Assembly: GCF_036785885.1 (NCBI RefSeq)
Contig: NC_092320.1
Location: 10,355,557 to 10,419,556, forward strand
DNA length: 64,000 nucleotides
DNA from: Coffea arabica
Taxonomy: Eukaryota; Streptophyta; Magnoliopsida; Gentianales; Rubiaceae
Reading direction: 5' to 3'
Below, piece by piece: positions 44,826 to 58,677 of this stretch; within the stretch, counting starts at the first letter, position 1, and each line of letters starts with the position of its first letter. The notes under the pieces are model-generated. The model worked only from the letters and a program-made list of their open reading frames with translations, made no database searches and was not told the DNA's origin. Both the position numbers and the translations under genes were made by a program.

Positions 44826-47800
44826 ATGGCGGAAAAGCCACAACCGCTTCACGTAGTTTACTGTGGAGTATGCGGGTTACCCCCAGAGTACTGCGAATTC
44901 GGGCCGGATTTTGAGAAATGCAAACCCTGGTTGATCCAAAACGCTCCCGATCTCTATCCTGATCTCCTCAAAGGTTCCGACTTCTTCAATTTAAACCAAA
45001 AAATAATACCCTAATTCATGATTTTTTTTTTTTGCTTATGCTTTTTTGTTTTGTTATTGATTCGAAGCTCACTTTATTAACTGTTTTCCGTTATTTTTTT
45101 TCATTTAAATGATTTGTGTTTCCAGAGGCGGAGGCGAAGGAAGCTGATAAAATCTCGGGTCAACTTCAGTCCACCTCAATTTCTGATGGTATAATTACTG
45201 TTTGCAGTTTTAAAATCTTTGGAATGTGTTTTCTGCTTAGGGTTATTAGAATTATGGTGAGACACAAGAACATCATCATCATGCATGCATATGTTTTGTT
45301 AAATTATATGTGTTCTTGCCGTTTGTTTCTGATTTGGATGTTTCATGCGCTTTGTATTTGCTGCTTTAATTGAGTGGAGGCTAGGAAATTAATCAATGCA
45401 CTTGATTGTGCTTTTGAAAAGTCGATTCTGGAATTGCTACTGTTATCTGGCACCGAGTTTAGGTACCTTACTGCAGCTAGTCACTGCATCTCCTGATGCC
45501 AATGGACGTTTTATGCATGCCTAATTTTCAACACCCTTCCACTTTAGGTAAATCGAATTAGACGAGTGTTGCTCACTCTGCAATTCCCTATTTCAGCATG
45601 CGACTTTAGGGTTTGACATATAAATGGTGGATTATTTGATGTTCTCCATTAATGTCTTGCCTTGGTCTATTTCCGCACATGGCGCATGGATACTTCGTTG
45701 CATGGTTGTCTGTATTACGCTACACATAGTTAGATGGAATGACATTGCTAAATTTCTTGTGCTTTGAAATAGTCAGCAGTGTGGTCTTAAGCTGCATCTT
45801 CTTGCTAAGTCTCATCTTCTGGTATTGCATTGGGTTCGTAGACTCATTTTAGGGTTGTTTTAAGGCATATTGGAGTTTGAAATTCTTTCTTTCTCCAAAA
45901 GTATTTATAGGTGTGCTGATCGCGCTTATATGATGGTTTTGGTGCATTTGTCTTCACTTTGAACAAATCCCTGGAAAAATGATTTCATGTATTAAAAAGA
46001 GAAAAAGGGTGGAGCAGAGCATATTGTAGGCTAACTTTGAGTTGCGATGAATCTCTTTTGATGATGGAATTTTTTTTTTGTCTGGTGTTTTAAAAACTTT
46101 CCTGATATAGCTCACATTATTTTTTTCCCGTTCAATGCTTTATACTGTGGCTGCAGGGTTCGAACAAAATTTAGTTTTTATAAAAGCGGTATATGCACGT
46201 TCTATTGTATATGAATTGTTTTTTGTTGCCTCCAAAAGTCTTTTTCTTCTTTTTTATATGATCTAATTATTCTGTCGTTTTCCTTTTCTTAATTTGGTTG
46301 CTGCAGGTTCTTCTGCCTCCAAGCCTGAGGAAGTTAAACGTCTTCCGGGTGGAAAAGTCAAAAAGAAAGTAAGAATATCTAAAGACTCTTTTGCAATAAA
46401 TATGATATTAACCTGCTTGGCAATAATCAAGGACATTGGTTTAGGTGTTTGTGCTGTTACATTAAGATTGCATAAGCATTTTAAAATTCTATTTCTGTAT
46501 TTAATACTCCAGGCATCTCATTAAGGGAATGAGGGTGAAAAGAAGATTAGGTTTATTAATGTTGTGTGAAAATCTTTATTGCTAGGTAGTCGCATACAGA
46601 ATGGTTGTTACTCATGCAGTAGGCATTAAGCAACTGTTACTCTTCCTTGTACAAGAGTTTAAGCATCATCTCTGCTTGTTTTTTCTCTATTCTTTTCTTG
46701 CTGTTTCTGCTTAATTTTTTTTTTAATATATGGTTGTAATAACTTTGGTAAGACATTCTTAGAGGCATGAAAAGCTGGTTTCTGGAATTAGCTGATCTTG
46801 GTCCTTCCTCATTGTGGTTGATGAGAATATGAACATATTGCGTGCTCTCTCTCTCTCTCTCTCTCTCTCGGTAGTGTGTTGGTATTGCATCTTGTTGGAC
46901 ATGGAGAGGATTTGGTTTTCCACTGTTGATGCAGGAGGAGATGAGGAGAGTGAGATGCTAAGTTGGTAGATGTCAGCAAACAAAGAAACTGTTCCAGCAG
47001 TATGGAAATTTCCTTTTAGACCTGTTTGGTGTGTCTAAGACTGATAATCTCATAACTGGACAGATGCCATTTTATAGAATAGTCATTTCTTAGCCTCCAA
47101 ACTAGTTGGGGCAGAGTCTATGTTTGCACCCCGCTCAACAGAAGCTCACTCAATGTCATTAGTGAGCTATATATATGCATAATGATTGAATTTTGTATCC
47201 ATATACAACTTTTACATGGCTTGAGTGATGAGAGCATTCATATACAGGGGTTACAGGGGGGCTAGTAGTTGTGCCCCTTCTTACAAACTACACAAAATTC
47301 TAAGACAGAAATATCCATGTCTGCAATTTCGAGTATTTGTTGACCCTTTTGACTTGTAAGTTAAAAGTTGGGATTGAAGAAGCACCTGTTTGAAAGGAGG
47401 TGTCTAGATGTTCCATTTATTTCTTTAATGCATTATCACAAGTCTTCTGAAATCAAGAGATTGCTATAGGTTTCTATTTTTCTTGAGACACTGAGAAGTG
47501 ACTGTTTAACTAAGCAAGCTCTAGTTTCTATGTTGTATTTTTGTGCATGGTATTTAATTTGAACTCTTAATTTGAGGAAATTTCCTTTTTTATTGTTTTC
47601 AGGAGAAGCAGGAAATTATAATTGAAAAGGTGACACGTAACAAAAGAAAGTGCATCACGACAGTGAAGGGCCTGGAGCTTTTTGGTTAGTGATGGTTGCA
47701 TGTAATTCTGATTTCTATTTTGGTGAACTATTTTGTTTGTTTTTAATGGCAACTGGCTTTCCTTACTGCATAACATTGCAGGTGTTAAACTAAGTGATGC

Positions 47801-49217
47801 TTCAAAGAAGCTTGGTAAAAAGTTTGCTACTGGTGCTTCTGTAGTTAAGGTATGTCAAAGTGACTTTACAAAATCATCTGGATTCATATTTCTATGATTC
47901 TTATTAAAGGTTTCTAATGGAATTTGGTCAGGGCCCAACTGAGAAAGAGCAGATTGATGTTCAAGGAGACATAGCCTATGATATCGTGGACTTTATTACA
48001 GAGACCTGGCCTGATGTAATCTCTTTTTTAAATTAGGAATTGCTTTACATAGAGATAGTGACTAACCTAATCTTCAATCTATTCTATTTAATTAGTTTAC
48101 AGTAAAATTTCAGAATCTATCTCTCCGTCTTCATCTTGTTGGTTATAGAATCATCCTTCTGTAAGTGACATATTTGAGGTTACCTTTTGTTTCATGTTTT
48201 TTTTTTTTACTTTAAATGCCTTCTCACGATATTGGACATGAGAGTGGCTTCATGATTAATTTTCTAAATGTACTTGACAATTTTGTTTTATATGTTTACC
48301 TGTCATCTGGGAGAATTGGATATGTTTGTAATTATATTCTTCTATAAACTAGTGTTACTAGATATAAATCTATTAGTTACAGATATTGGATGCTATTTAT
48401 TGGATTGTAACTATTAGTTAGCTACTTTATTGTGGGTGGTTAAAGTGGTCGAAAGGAGGGAGACTACAAACAAATTCGTATTTGACTTTTTAGGTGGAAA
48501 TGCTTATTATTTCTCCCGTTATGATTATATTATTTGAATGTGGATGGCTGCAGTGTAGGACCTTCTATCATATCCACGTCCAACTTTCTTGTCTCACAAT
48601 TTCTTGTGGCATCATGTTGGTTAAAAGAGTAGATGTGCTCTGCTCATGAGGATGTGGATTTGCTGAAAAGATTGGCACAGATGTTGTGATCTAAAAACCT
48701 GGAGCATGAGCTTAAGAATGGTTCCTTGCGATGCTTCAAATGTGTTGCCATTGCCATTGCGCGACACTTATTCAGTCCAGTTAGATTTATATCAGTAAAG
48801 TTAGATTTGTGTGAATCTTTCAATTGATATAGAAATATTCTACTATTGGAAATATGTCCTAGTCACGTTGTTTCTTACATTTTACGTTGACAATGAATAC
48901 TTAAATTGATCCCTTCTGTTTGTTTTGATCTTGGAGTGACCTAACAACTTTCAGGTCCCTGAAATTGTCCTTGTGCAATTGTTTTTCAGTTGTACTTAGA
49001 TTTCTGTTATGGGCTGAATTGATTTAGTTAGACTCTAATCATGGGAATGTCTTAGTGACTTTGTTTCTTGCATTCCATTTGGACAATCATAGTTTATTAT
49101 AATTTATTTTTGTTATTCCTTTTTTTTTGGTTGCGCATTCAATGACTTGATGACTTTCAGGTTCCAGAAGCTGCAATTTACTTCATCGAGGACGGGAAGA
49201 AGGTTCCAGCTGTTTGA
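44826..49217 (+). CDS. DENR: DENR, density-regulated protein (SUI1-domain translation factor)
   Basis: DENR pairs with MCTS1 and acts on the 40S ribosome in translation re-initiation after upstream ORFs and in recycling. Exons: 44826-44973, 45126-45188, 46307-46368, 47603-47684, 47782-47849, 47932-48015 and 49161-49217; 564 bases, 187 residues, close to the plant family length. The N-terminus holds a Cys cluster (C13, C16, C23, C32 in VYCGVCGLPPEYCEFG) followed by KCKPWL. The C-terminal SUI1/eIF1 domain (about 92-187) reads EIIIEKVTRNKRKCITTVKG, GVKLSDASKKLGKKFATGAS and IDVQGDIAYDIVDFI. Intron 1 uses an unusually weak donor, AAAG|GTTCCG. Cytoplasmic; likely broadly expressed. Firm identification. 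Confidence 0.94.
46848..46869. repeat. (tc)n microsatellite in DENR intron 3
   Basis: A pure ct dinucleotide run in the intron between exons 46307-46368 and 47603-47684. Confidence 0.85.
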
Positions 49218-50437
49218 ACTTTGATCTGTGCAGTTCCTCTGTAGGATATCTCGTGGCAAGGAAATGAATACTCTAAGTCAAAAGGCTTCTCAAGTTAAGA
49301 GTTGGTCGTGACGGTGGAGAATATGCTCCCATATTTTCGTGGTATTTTGGTTGAAAAGTGTAACGTTTTGCATTTGGATTAAGAGCATGGCTGTAAGAAG
49401 TTCCGTAATTGTAAAGTCGCCAGTTGCTGCAGTGCTTTCTTGCTTCTTTATCTAAATATGATGCCTGAAATGGAAAATTTTGCCTATGCTAGTTGGTTTG
49501 CGTATTATTCTTGTGGCCGTAATTTCATGTTGCAGATCCAGTTTTAGAGTTAATGTAAGTAGTCGCCAGCATAGCTAACTTACTGGCTTTTGACCCTGTG
49601 GACTTGCTGCTGGAGTCATTTTGGTTACAGAATTAGTGAAGGAAGGGTACTTGTGATGATATATTTTAGTGGCTGGGACTAGAATGAAGAGGAATCGTGA
49701 GTTGGAGGCTGGAATAAGACCCTTACATACGAGGAAGTTTGTTAAATTGGCAACAAAGAATCGCGGAGCATTAACAATTTTAGGAACACAGTTGAGGTAA
49801 AGATTTTGGAAAAATATAATACTCCCAAGTTTTTTTTTGGGTAATAATAGTTTGCATAAATAAAATTACGTCAGTACATCACATGAAACTTTAATTTACT
49901 GTATTCAACTTGGAGTAATATTGGCATCAGTAAGTAATGTCCTTGGAGTAATATTGGCCTATTGCACTAGTTTTATGTTATTGGAGTACTGCATAAAACA
50001 ATAAATCAGTGTTGCATACGAGTCCTTGTCCTGCGCAACATTTACTCGACAGTTATTCCCACTCAAGACGTTCAGGATCTGATCACAACATTTTCCTACA
50101 TTTTTCTACTTACCCCAGAAAAGAAAATATTTTCCTAGATTTTTTAGATGATTGAATCTTGGCAATGTGGATGACTGTAATGCAAATGCCATCGAAACAA
50201 TGATAAAACCTTAGCCTGGAGATCCACGAGAAGATTATGAAATCAAGTGATAGAATCATATTTTTGGACTGTGAGGTTATCCACTGTGGTAAATGGTTTC
50301 GTGGGACTATATGAGGTCATCTGCTGTGGTTGGGACAAATTACGAATTGCAATAATTAAGGACAGCAGCCTCAAATAACTAATAGTATTTCAGCTAAAAA
50401 CAGTTTGACAATCCAAACAAAGTATACAATTAGAAAA

Positions 50438-51628
50438 GGGAAAATTGTTCAAAACATACTTTATATTTTATAAAATGATTTTTTTCATTCCTCACTTTTA
50501 AAAGTGTAATTTTACGTCCCTTACAAATTCATATTACAAATTCACTTTTTAATTAGTTTTTGGTCGGAATTCACCAGGTGCTTAGCATGTGATCATTTTT
50601 TAAGGGCAAAATTGTCAAATCAAATTTTACATAATCCAATCCATAGTTCCTCACATTTCACAAAATAAATTATTTCGTCCCTCACATTTCACAAATTAAA
50701 TTTTATCATCTCTCACATTTCACAAAATGAATTTTTTCATATTTCATTGACCATGTGTATGAATAGTTTTTTTTTTAAACCCATGTATATATGTGTTTGA
50801 TTTCACTTGAATAGTACGAATAACATGTAGTATGTTTCTATTTGATTTCACATAAACAGGGTAATTGTAGTTATACACATGCTATTTAATACATGGGTTT
50901 AAAACTAGCAATTTTATTTTAAACCCATGTATATATCTATTTGATTTCACCATATGAACCTATTCAATATTTGTGGCCTTTTCTTGTTTGGTAATAATTC
51001 ATTTATTGAATTGTATGATAAGACCATCTAATTTATGAATCCTAATTCGAATTCTATGGTCATGCTAACAAATTACAATTTAAATTTAAAATTTCTACTC
51101 ATCACCTTTAAGACCAACAGTTGAACTACTTGCCTTGTGATTGTTTTAAAATTTGAAAGTGCCAATCGCTTACTTTTTTTTGTCATACTTTTCCTTTGTT
51201 TATTTTTTTTTGTCCAAATTTAATTCAATATAAACACCAGACAAAATTAAATAAAGATATATTACATGTTATTTATACTGTTAATGTGAAATTAAATAAA
51301 TAAATATATATATATCTACATGGATTTAAAAAATATTCGTACACATGATCAATTAGGGATGAAAAAATTTATTTTGAAAAAATTTAATTTGTGAAATGTG
51401 AGGGACAATAGATTATGTTATGTAAATTTTGATTTGACAATTTTGCCCTTAAAAAATGATCACATGTAAGACACATGGTGGATTTTGGCAAAAAACTAGT
51501 CGAAAATCTAGGTAGAGACCAAATTTGACCAATATAAATTTGTAAGGGACGTAAAATTACACTTTTAAAAGTAACTAACGAAAAAAAATATTTTATAAAA
51601 TGTGGATGATGTTTTAAACGATTTTCCC
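50438..51628. mobile_element. Non-autonomous Mutator-like element with long TIRs
   Basis: A perfect 9-bp target duplication attagaaaa (50429-50437 and 51629-51637) brackets inverted arms of about 250 bp. The arms start gggaaaattgttcaaaacat on the left and gggaaaatcgtttaaaacat on the right, and share inner blocks such as cttttaaaagtgtaatttta, gggcaaaattgtcaaatcaa and cctcacatttcacaaa. Long TIRs plus a 9-bp duplication are the hallmark of MULEs. The core is AT-rich with no transposase. Confidence 0.92.
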
Positions 51629-53699
51629 ATTAGAAAACTGGTAGTTCAACAATATCACACTAGTGAATTTTAAAGTAACTGTGCCTTCAATTATTCAATG
51701 ATCAATTCTCATATTTGAGAGGGATGAAAAGAATATTAGAAAAAAAGAAAAGCAAAAGTCCAACAAAGAAAATTAGTGATATATAGTGTTACTGGCGAGA
51801 TTTCACCACTTGGATAGACCAGTTTATGTAGATCATGTGTGTTAAACTTTGCTACACCAATTTGCCAACTCAAGAGCTGAAGGTGCGACAAAATTTAGAT
51901 CACATAATCTACAAGACTAGGTCTGCTTGAGTCTTTGCACGATTCCACCAAGAAGACACGAGTCTGATTGTCCAGCTATTAATTGGTACATGGCCAAACT
52001 CGAAGCTTTGGATTTAAGCAAGTTTTTTGTATGCAATGACTGACTATCCAATATATGGCCCCCCTCCTCCTGCTCACTATGTGGCCATGATCGCTCCCTA
52101 TGAGCAGCTAGCCTGGTCCAAACTCCAGAAGGATGCCGCCCCACCATCTTTCATTTCACGTGTTTAGAATATTCCTCCACTATAGTGTGAACTGATTTCG
52201 CCATTCTAGAGCTCAGCACCATTAATGGGGGACAAATTGTTACGTTTCGTATAAGTTGTAAGCCTCTTTTTGGTCTCAAAAAAGAGCTGATCCTCAGCAG
52301 AAAAGAAGGCCAAAAGGGGCCAGAAAGAGCAACACTTTTGTGCTTTGCTTATCCTTTTTTGCATAAATCTCATAGTAAAAAGATTTACCTTCGAGGAAAC
52401 AAAGAGCATTTTGCAATGATGATGGTTTCTAAACCGCGCATGCGTGCATAGCAAAAGGCGGATAGGAACACCATAATTCTGGCTATGGTCGCGAAATTTC
52501 TCAACCTATAACTTGGCAATTGATTAGCTGCATGATTGCTGTAATCTAAACTTTTTTAAGAATCTTCAACATGGGTTGCTTAAGGCTAATGCAAATGTTA
52601 TACTTTTTTGGCAAAATACAGCTAAGGCTACGGCAAAGAGCTTAAGGAAATGGTAAGGACATTTCATTGGCTGTGGAAAGTGTGCTCCAAATGTGTAGGT
52701 TATTATACTTGCGCATACAATTACCTAATTATCCTAATTGAGTAATAAAGGTTGTCTTATGGACTAAATTAAGCATAAAATCTAATTTCATTTCCATTAT
52801 ATTTACTAACTCGATTTGACTTCAGAGCCGTATGTAAAGAAGTGGTTTCATGCATGTACAGCAGCATCACTCGTAAGACATTCTAATCACGGTTTGTCTA
52901 ACAGTCCCCATTAACGTGTTTTAGCTATATAGAAAAATAAAATTAATCCTGAGAAAGTATTTAAATGGGAAGAGGGTAATAAATATATATAAGTGAATGT
53001 ATGTAAATGATATAATGCAATAAAGTTGAGTTACTAAACACCCGTCATTTAATATCCTTGATCTTTTTTTTTTTTTCTTTTTGTTTTGGGGTAGATACAA
53101 TTAAGTGACAAAATGAGAAAATTACCTAGTTGAATTGTGCAATTCGGGGTTTAATGCAAGCGAGACTTGCAGAAAGAGGGAAACAGTGGAAACTGATTAT
53201 AAGCTGCAATGGAGTTGAAAGAAAGCAAGTGTGAATTGAGAAATCCATACTGCCATGCTCTTCCAGCCGAATTATGCTCTGTTACAGGATCCGAGTTGAT
53301 CAATGGTAAACTGTCCTCAAGTTCACTTCACCAATGAGCTTTTCTCCAGAGTCCCGCACTCTTAATTCATGCCATGCCCTTGCCTTCGACTGACCAAGTT
53401 AATTAGGGATTGAGTTAATTAGGAGACATCATGGCAAGGGCGAGTCCTCACTTGCCTATCTCTTCTTCCAAATTTAACTAAAAATTTAGTGCGAACTCGA
53501 GAAAAGACTTTGAACAATAATTAATATTGCGACTTCTCTTTTGTACCTAGAATAAGAAATGTATGCAATCATAAGCTATAGCTCAATGTGCAACTAGATT
53601 GGGAAGGAATTTTTTCAGTGTGGTTTAATTAAATGATACTGCATAAAAAGAATGGAGAGCAGTCGTTTCTTTTTTGCAATTAGCTCTTGTATTAATATT

Positions 53700-53882
53700 A
53701 GGAGCGTTTGGATAGCAAACTATCTCAAATAATATATTTTACTTGCATTATAAACACATTTTCCAACCCACCCTTTTATATTTTCAACTATTTTTTTATC
53801 TCGCATACATCACATCACAAAAAATATCACAGTAATTATTCCAAATAATATTTCAAATAATACTCCATCCAAACAAACCCCT
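53700..53882. mobile_element. MITE with gtttggat ends
   Basis: Left end aggagcgtttggatagc and right end ccatccaaacaaacccct are inverted; the body contains caaataatatttcaaataat and tatcacagtaattattccaa, as in the other small elements of this type. Confidence 0.65.
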
Positions 53883-55006
53883 CGAGATCTCGTTTGGCAT
53901 CAAGTGTTAATATGGGTAAAATATTACGTGCGAATTTGGCATGGTACCATAATATATTTACACGCGCGAATTTTCAATAGTCATGCAAGGGAGAAATTTC
54001 CCGTTTCAATTGAGAGAGTTGGTGCCGTAATATTCCTCAGAGAACACGTGATCCTGCAACCTAAGATTCAGCGATTAATTAAAGACTCTGCACGTTGTGA
54101 TCTGCGGATAGAATTTGTCTAAGATTGAGTTTGTCATATGTAGAAGTGAAGGATCCGAAGAGATTGACAAGACCTGTTGTAGCCTCTGCTGATGAAGGTA
54201 AAGAACAAAAAATTTCCCAGTGCAGCAGTAACGCGTGAGACCGGGTAAGAAATCACGACGAAGAAGAGATGAGATCCAATGTGAAAATGAAGGAAGCCGC
54301 TTGATATTTAATTTACGATAAGTAGGAGCCAACATCTGTCTTTCAAAAGGTGGCCATAATCATAATACGTCCTTATGAACCGACCGATATGATTGACATA
54401 TTGATTTTGCCAGATCTTTGCCCTTTTTGCCACACCCCTTCTCCTCCTCGGGCGCGTCGGGTCCCGGGCTCCAATTTTCACAGCGCTAATTCATTCCTTG
54501 AAACCGTAACCACAGGGGTTCCCAAACAAAAAAAAAAGAAGATTCATTCTGAGAATTTTGAAGTTTAGAGTTTTTCGATTAATTAATAAGGCTCGAACGG
54601 GTAAATCATAATAATTCTACTCTCCTTACTTATTGTTGCGTAGTGCCCCTAATTAATGGACTGGAAAATCATGCCATGTTACTGGCTTTAAAGACTTTTT
54701 ATGGTGACTCAAACTCGTGTAATTAGTACTAATTAAGACAATAGAGATATCACATATATATTAAGAATCTCCCCAACATTTGGTTAATGCAGAAGAAATA
54801 TAAACATGGAGATGCAAATTCAAGAGTCTCAATCGTTGTTGTAGATAGTAATTTGTGTTGGATACTTGATCACCGTAGCAAGTGTTCATATTATGAGCCA
54901 AAACTGGGGATCAAATTAAGCAGAGTGACAGTGGCAGCCGTTCAAGTAACACGAAGTGTATCATCTCTAAATTTGTTTAGAGTCATATTTGAGATTAATT
55001 TATCTT

Positions 55007-55441
55007 GGGTAAAAAACAAAAAAACCCTTGTGGTAAGTCTAATACACAGAAAAGCCCCCTATGATTTCAAAATATACAACACGACATCTCATGCTTTGAA
55101 CTAAATTGTAAAGGTGACGGAATCCGTTAAATTTAACTGAAATGACTTATTGGAACCTAAAAAAAAAATGTATACCTAATTTTTATCAAATATACCTATT
55201 CTACCCCTTAACCCTCAATCCTCTCTATTTAGAGAATAAAATAAATGATTTTTTTGAACTGTCTTTTGTTTAATTATATCAGGGCATTTTGGTCTTTTTG
55301 TCCATTTCCGTTAAGTTTAACGGATTCCGTCACCTTAACAATTTAATTCAAAGCATGAGGGGTTGTGTTGTATATTTTGAAACCATGGGGGACTTTTCTG
55401 TGTATTAGATTTATCACAGGGGTTTTTTTGTTTTTTACCCT
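55007..55441. mobile_element. Mutator-type MITE (435 bp)
   Basis: The target duplication atttatctt (9 bp) is at 54998-55006 and 55442-55450. Arms of about 130 bp are inverted: gggtaaaaaacaaaaaaacc on the left, the same on the right after reverse complement, then ctaatacacagaaaagcccc / ctaatacacagaaaagtccc and ggtgacggaatccgttaa. No coding capacity. Confidence 0.9.
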
Positions 55442-56337
55442 ATTTATCTTCTTAAAAGGTGGCTCCTAAAAAATTTTCAAAAATAAAAAGTTATCTTTGA
55501 TGGGTCAGTTAAAAACACGCATGGATATTAATTCTCATTTTGACCATTTTGCGTGACAAAAAAAAAAAAAAAAGGTTCTGCAAGATATTAATATTGTGAA
55601 GGAAGATTAGAATACAATCAAAGGCACGCTGAATTGTATTACTCCGCCAGCCGGGGCAGTTAATCAGCGGGCTAATGATTGGTAAATAACGGAGCGTAGA
55701 TTACAGGCAATAAAGGGTGGAATGTGGAGGATGGAGGCTGTGAAACTGTAAACTGAATCCAGGATATGCTGACTAATGTATCTTTGTCGCCTGTAAAGCA
55801 CTTTCTAATCGTACCGACCGTATCTACTGCTCCTTACTTCCCCAGCTAGCTTTGTGATCTGAAACCTGCAAGGTGCTCACTACCTCCCAAGTTTCTGCTT
55901 CTGGCTGGCATAAACTCCCAAGAACAGATGCGAAGAGGGCTCCTTTTGATGACATTTGTTGCACAACGGAATTAATAGTCCGTAGTATTTATTCAGATAA
56001 CTGTATTTTGTACACTTTCATCCAATCATTGTAAAATATACGTTAAATTTTTGGTGTATAACACGCCACGTAATGTAACATTCTACTCCAAACGAAGTTT
56101 TTTTTTTTTTTTTTTTTTTCCCAATGACATCAACGCTATGGGGCTTCACCACCTGTGTTACGCTATATAATAAGATGACATATGTCCTCTCATATGACCT
56201 TTAATACGTTGTCTTTGCAAATTTTAAGAGGGACCACTTCAACACATTATATACGTTAAACCATTTTCTGGAGAGTATTCATTCTAATAGCATCGTAGAT
56301 ATTTTTAATTTTCAAAACTACATATACATATAAATTT

Positions 56338-56446
56338 TATATACACTGACAGTGCATCATGCACTATCACCGTTGGATCCATATTCAAATTTTACATTGT
56401 TGTTATTCATTGAATGCTGACACTGTCAGTATAGGAAATATTATAA
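56338..56446. mobile_element. Small foldback MITE with tatacactgacagtg ends
   Basis: The left end tatacactgacagtg and right end cactgtcagtata are inverted repeats around a body of about 80 bp containing caccgttggatcc. Matches a widespread plant MITE end type. Confidence 0.7.
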
Positions 56447-56890
56447 ATCCTAAAAAAAAATAGAATAACACAAATTTGAATTACAGTAGTAGTTAGTATC
56501 TATAACTTTCAAAAAATTTGTCCTTAATCGCGGTGTCCTCTTTAGTCTTAGCAAATTGTAAAATTTCACAGCCATGATTGCAGTAGATTTCCATTTACCA
56601 GGAAGGAGCGTTAATGATATTGGAGGTGAGGTGGTGGGGGCTGTTTAGATGGACCACTGTATCGTGTGGGCTATGTCTGATCCCCATGAAGATCTCCAGT
56701 ATCTTATAATAGTGCCCCACGAGGGCTCGACCCATATTCTCTTTGCACGGGCGGTTGTCCCCTGTTCCTTCCTTCTGCAAAGGCCCAGCGCAAGTATTTA
56801 TGCAAAAATCCCTCCAAATTTAAAACTCTCCTCCATCTTTCGCAAAATTAAACTTATTATATTCGGTAAATTTTAATTGTGCACCTGGAT

Positions 56891-57382
56891 TAGGGCTGCA
56901 AATGAGTCGAGTCAAGTCGAACTTTGAGCTAATCGAGTCGAGTCTCGACTAAATTTCACCAAACTCGAGCTCGAGCTCGACGAGCCGGCAAATTTCGAGC
57001 TCGAGCTCGACTCGAATCAAGTCGAGCCGAGCTCGAGCTCAAAAAAAAATAAAAAATAATTATTTTATTTTTTAAAAAATAAATAAAATAATATTTTTTT
57101 CTTAATAAATAATAAAAATATTAAGGATATATACGTAATTTTACTATAAAAAAAATAAAAAAAAATATATATATATATAATATACGTAATTTTATTATTA
57201 AATAAAAATAAATAAATAAATAAATATATATACCCAAGCTCGCGAGCCGAGCTTAATATTCTGAGCTCGAGCTCGAGTTTGACTCAAGCCGGCTCGAGCT
57301 CGATTAATATCGAACTCGATTAATATCGAGCTCGAGTTTGACTCGAGCCGCTCGCGAGCGGCTCGATTCATTTGCAGCCCTA
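56891..57382. mobile_element. Non-autonomous hAT element rich in ctcgag
   Basis: Ends tagggctgcaaatgagtcga and (reverse complement of the right) tagggctgcaaatgaatcga are nearly perfect inverted repeats. Flanks acctggat and gtctggat share six of eight bases. The subterminal regions are packed with gagctcgagctcga repeats; the centre is pure A/T. No transposase. Confidence 0.85.
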
Positions 57383-58677
57383 GTCTGGATGTGCGTGGTG
57401 GAGCATCAGCTCATCAAGTCTAAATCGTTTAAAATTCAAACTTCCACAAATTGTACAAAAGGGAGTCAATGTGACAAAGACTAAAGAAACACCCGAAATC
57501 TTTTGAGAAATTTCTTTGCAAGATACTACTAGCATTTTTCAATAGTTTTAGGTTGGTTGAGATTCACAATCTCCTTGTCTACCAAACAAGAAAAGTCGAG
57601 TCAACATGATTCCGTAGAGTCGTGATTCACAATATCTATTTTTGTTTAAAAAATTATTTTATTTCACATATATCAAATTTCTACTGTATATATAAATATA
57701 TATTTTTTTACAGAAATGATAGAAAATAACAATTCAGACGGGCTCTACCCGAAAACACTACAGACTATGGCGTGAAAACAAAAGGGGGCAAAAAAAATGA
57801 AAGATTGTATACACATCCAATTGAGCTTTGGAAATTGAAGATCCCGATTACATAACGAAAGAAAGAAATTTTGCGATGCATTCCAAGCGAAATGCACAAT
57901 CAAGACCAATATTTGGCAGCATCATCGCATCCTATCTCTTTCGTCTGGTTAAAAAAACCAAACTACCACTGTTCCCACCCAGGAAAGGGTTGTTTAGTTG
58001 TTTTCAAAGAAATTTCCTGCATTGAAAGGTCAAAAAAACAAAAAAAACAGAGAGAGAGAGAGAGAGGAACGTATATTCAGGTTAAGATTTTAATACATTT
58101 AGCTTCGAAAGAATTGAGTAGCTAAATGATGTAGAATGTGGGCAATACTTTACACACTTTAAATGCCTTATGAGGCAGGTAAGTGCATGGACTGCATGCA
58201 GGAGGAACATCTTTATGTACAAATAGCAACAGGGTGTTGGATCCCACCATATATTTCCTACCTGATCTTCGAGTCAAATCATCAAAGATCTTGAGTTGAA
58301 TGTCGTTTTGCTTGGAAGAACTTTCGAATCCAAATCTTTGGCTTGGGACCTGGGAAGACTAGACTGACTGACTGAACAACAAAGTGGACTTGGCTTGGCT
58401 CCTATAATAAACATTTTTAACCATGCACCATCAGAATTTGTCAAGAAATTGCGCAGCCCCCTCTAACATTAATTCACGTATGCCCGACATGCTCAACGTG
58501 GTTAGTTCAGTGCTTGTATGTTCATGCAACTCATCAGCTGGACCATTTTGATTTCTTTTGGTCCATCACAGTCATATTGATTTAGTTGTCTTGTTCTTCT
58601 TTCTCTTATCCTTTAGAGATACTACTGAGTTCATCTATATTGTGAGAAGCCCCACTACTAGGCTAAACTACTCCCCA

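Noticed and set aside
51917-52454. Minus-strand ORFs of 76 and 82 codons
   Set aside because: No recognisable motif, no splice partners, and they overlap AT-rich spacer; likely chance ORFs.
53376-53441. Possible miRNA-like hairpin (gcccttgcc / ggcaagggc)
   Set aside because: The stem is only nine pairs with a loop of about 48 bases; no known plant miRNA sequence matches and the pairing around it is poor.
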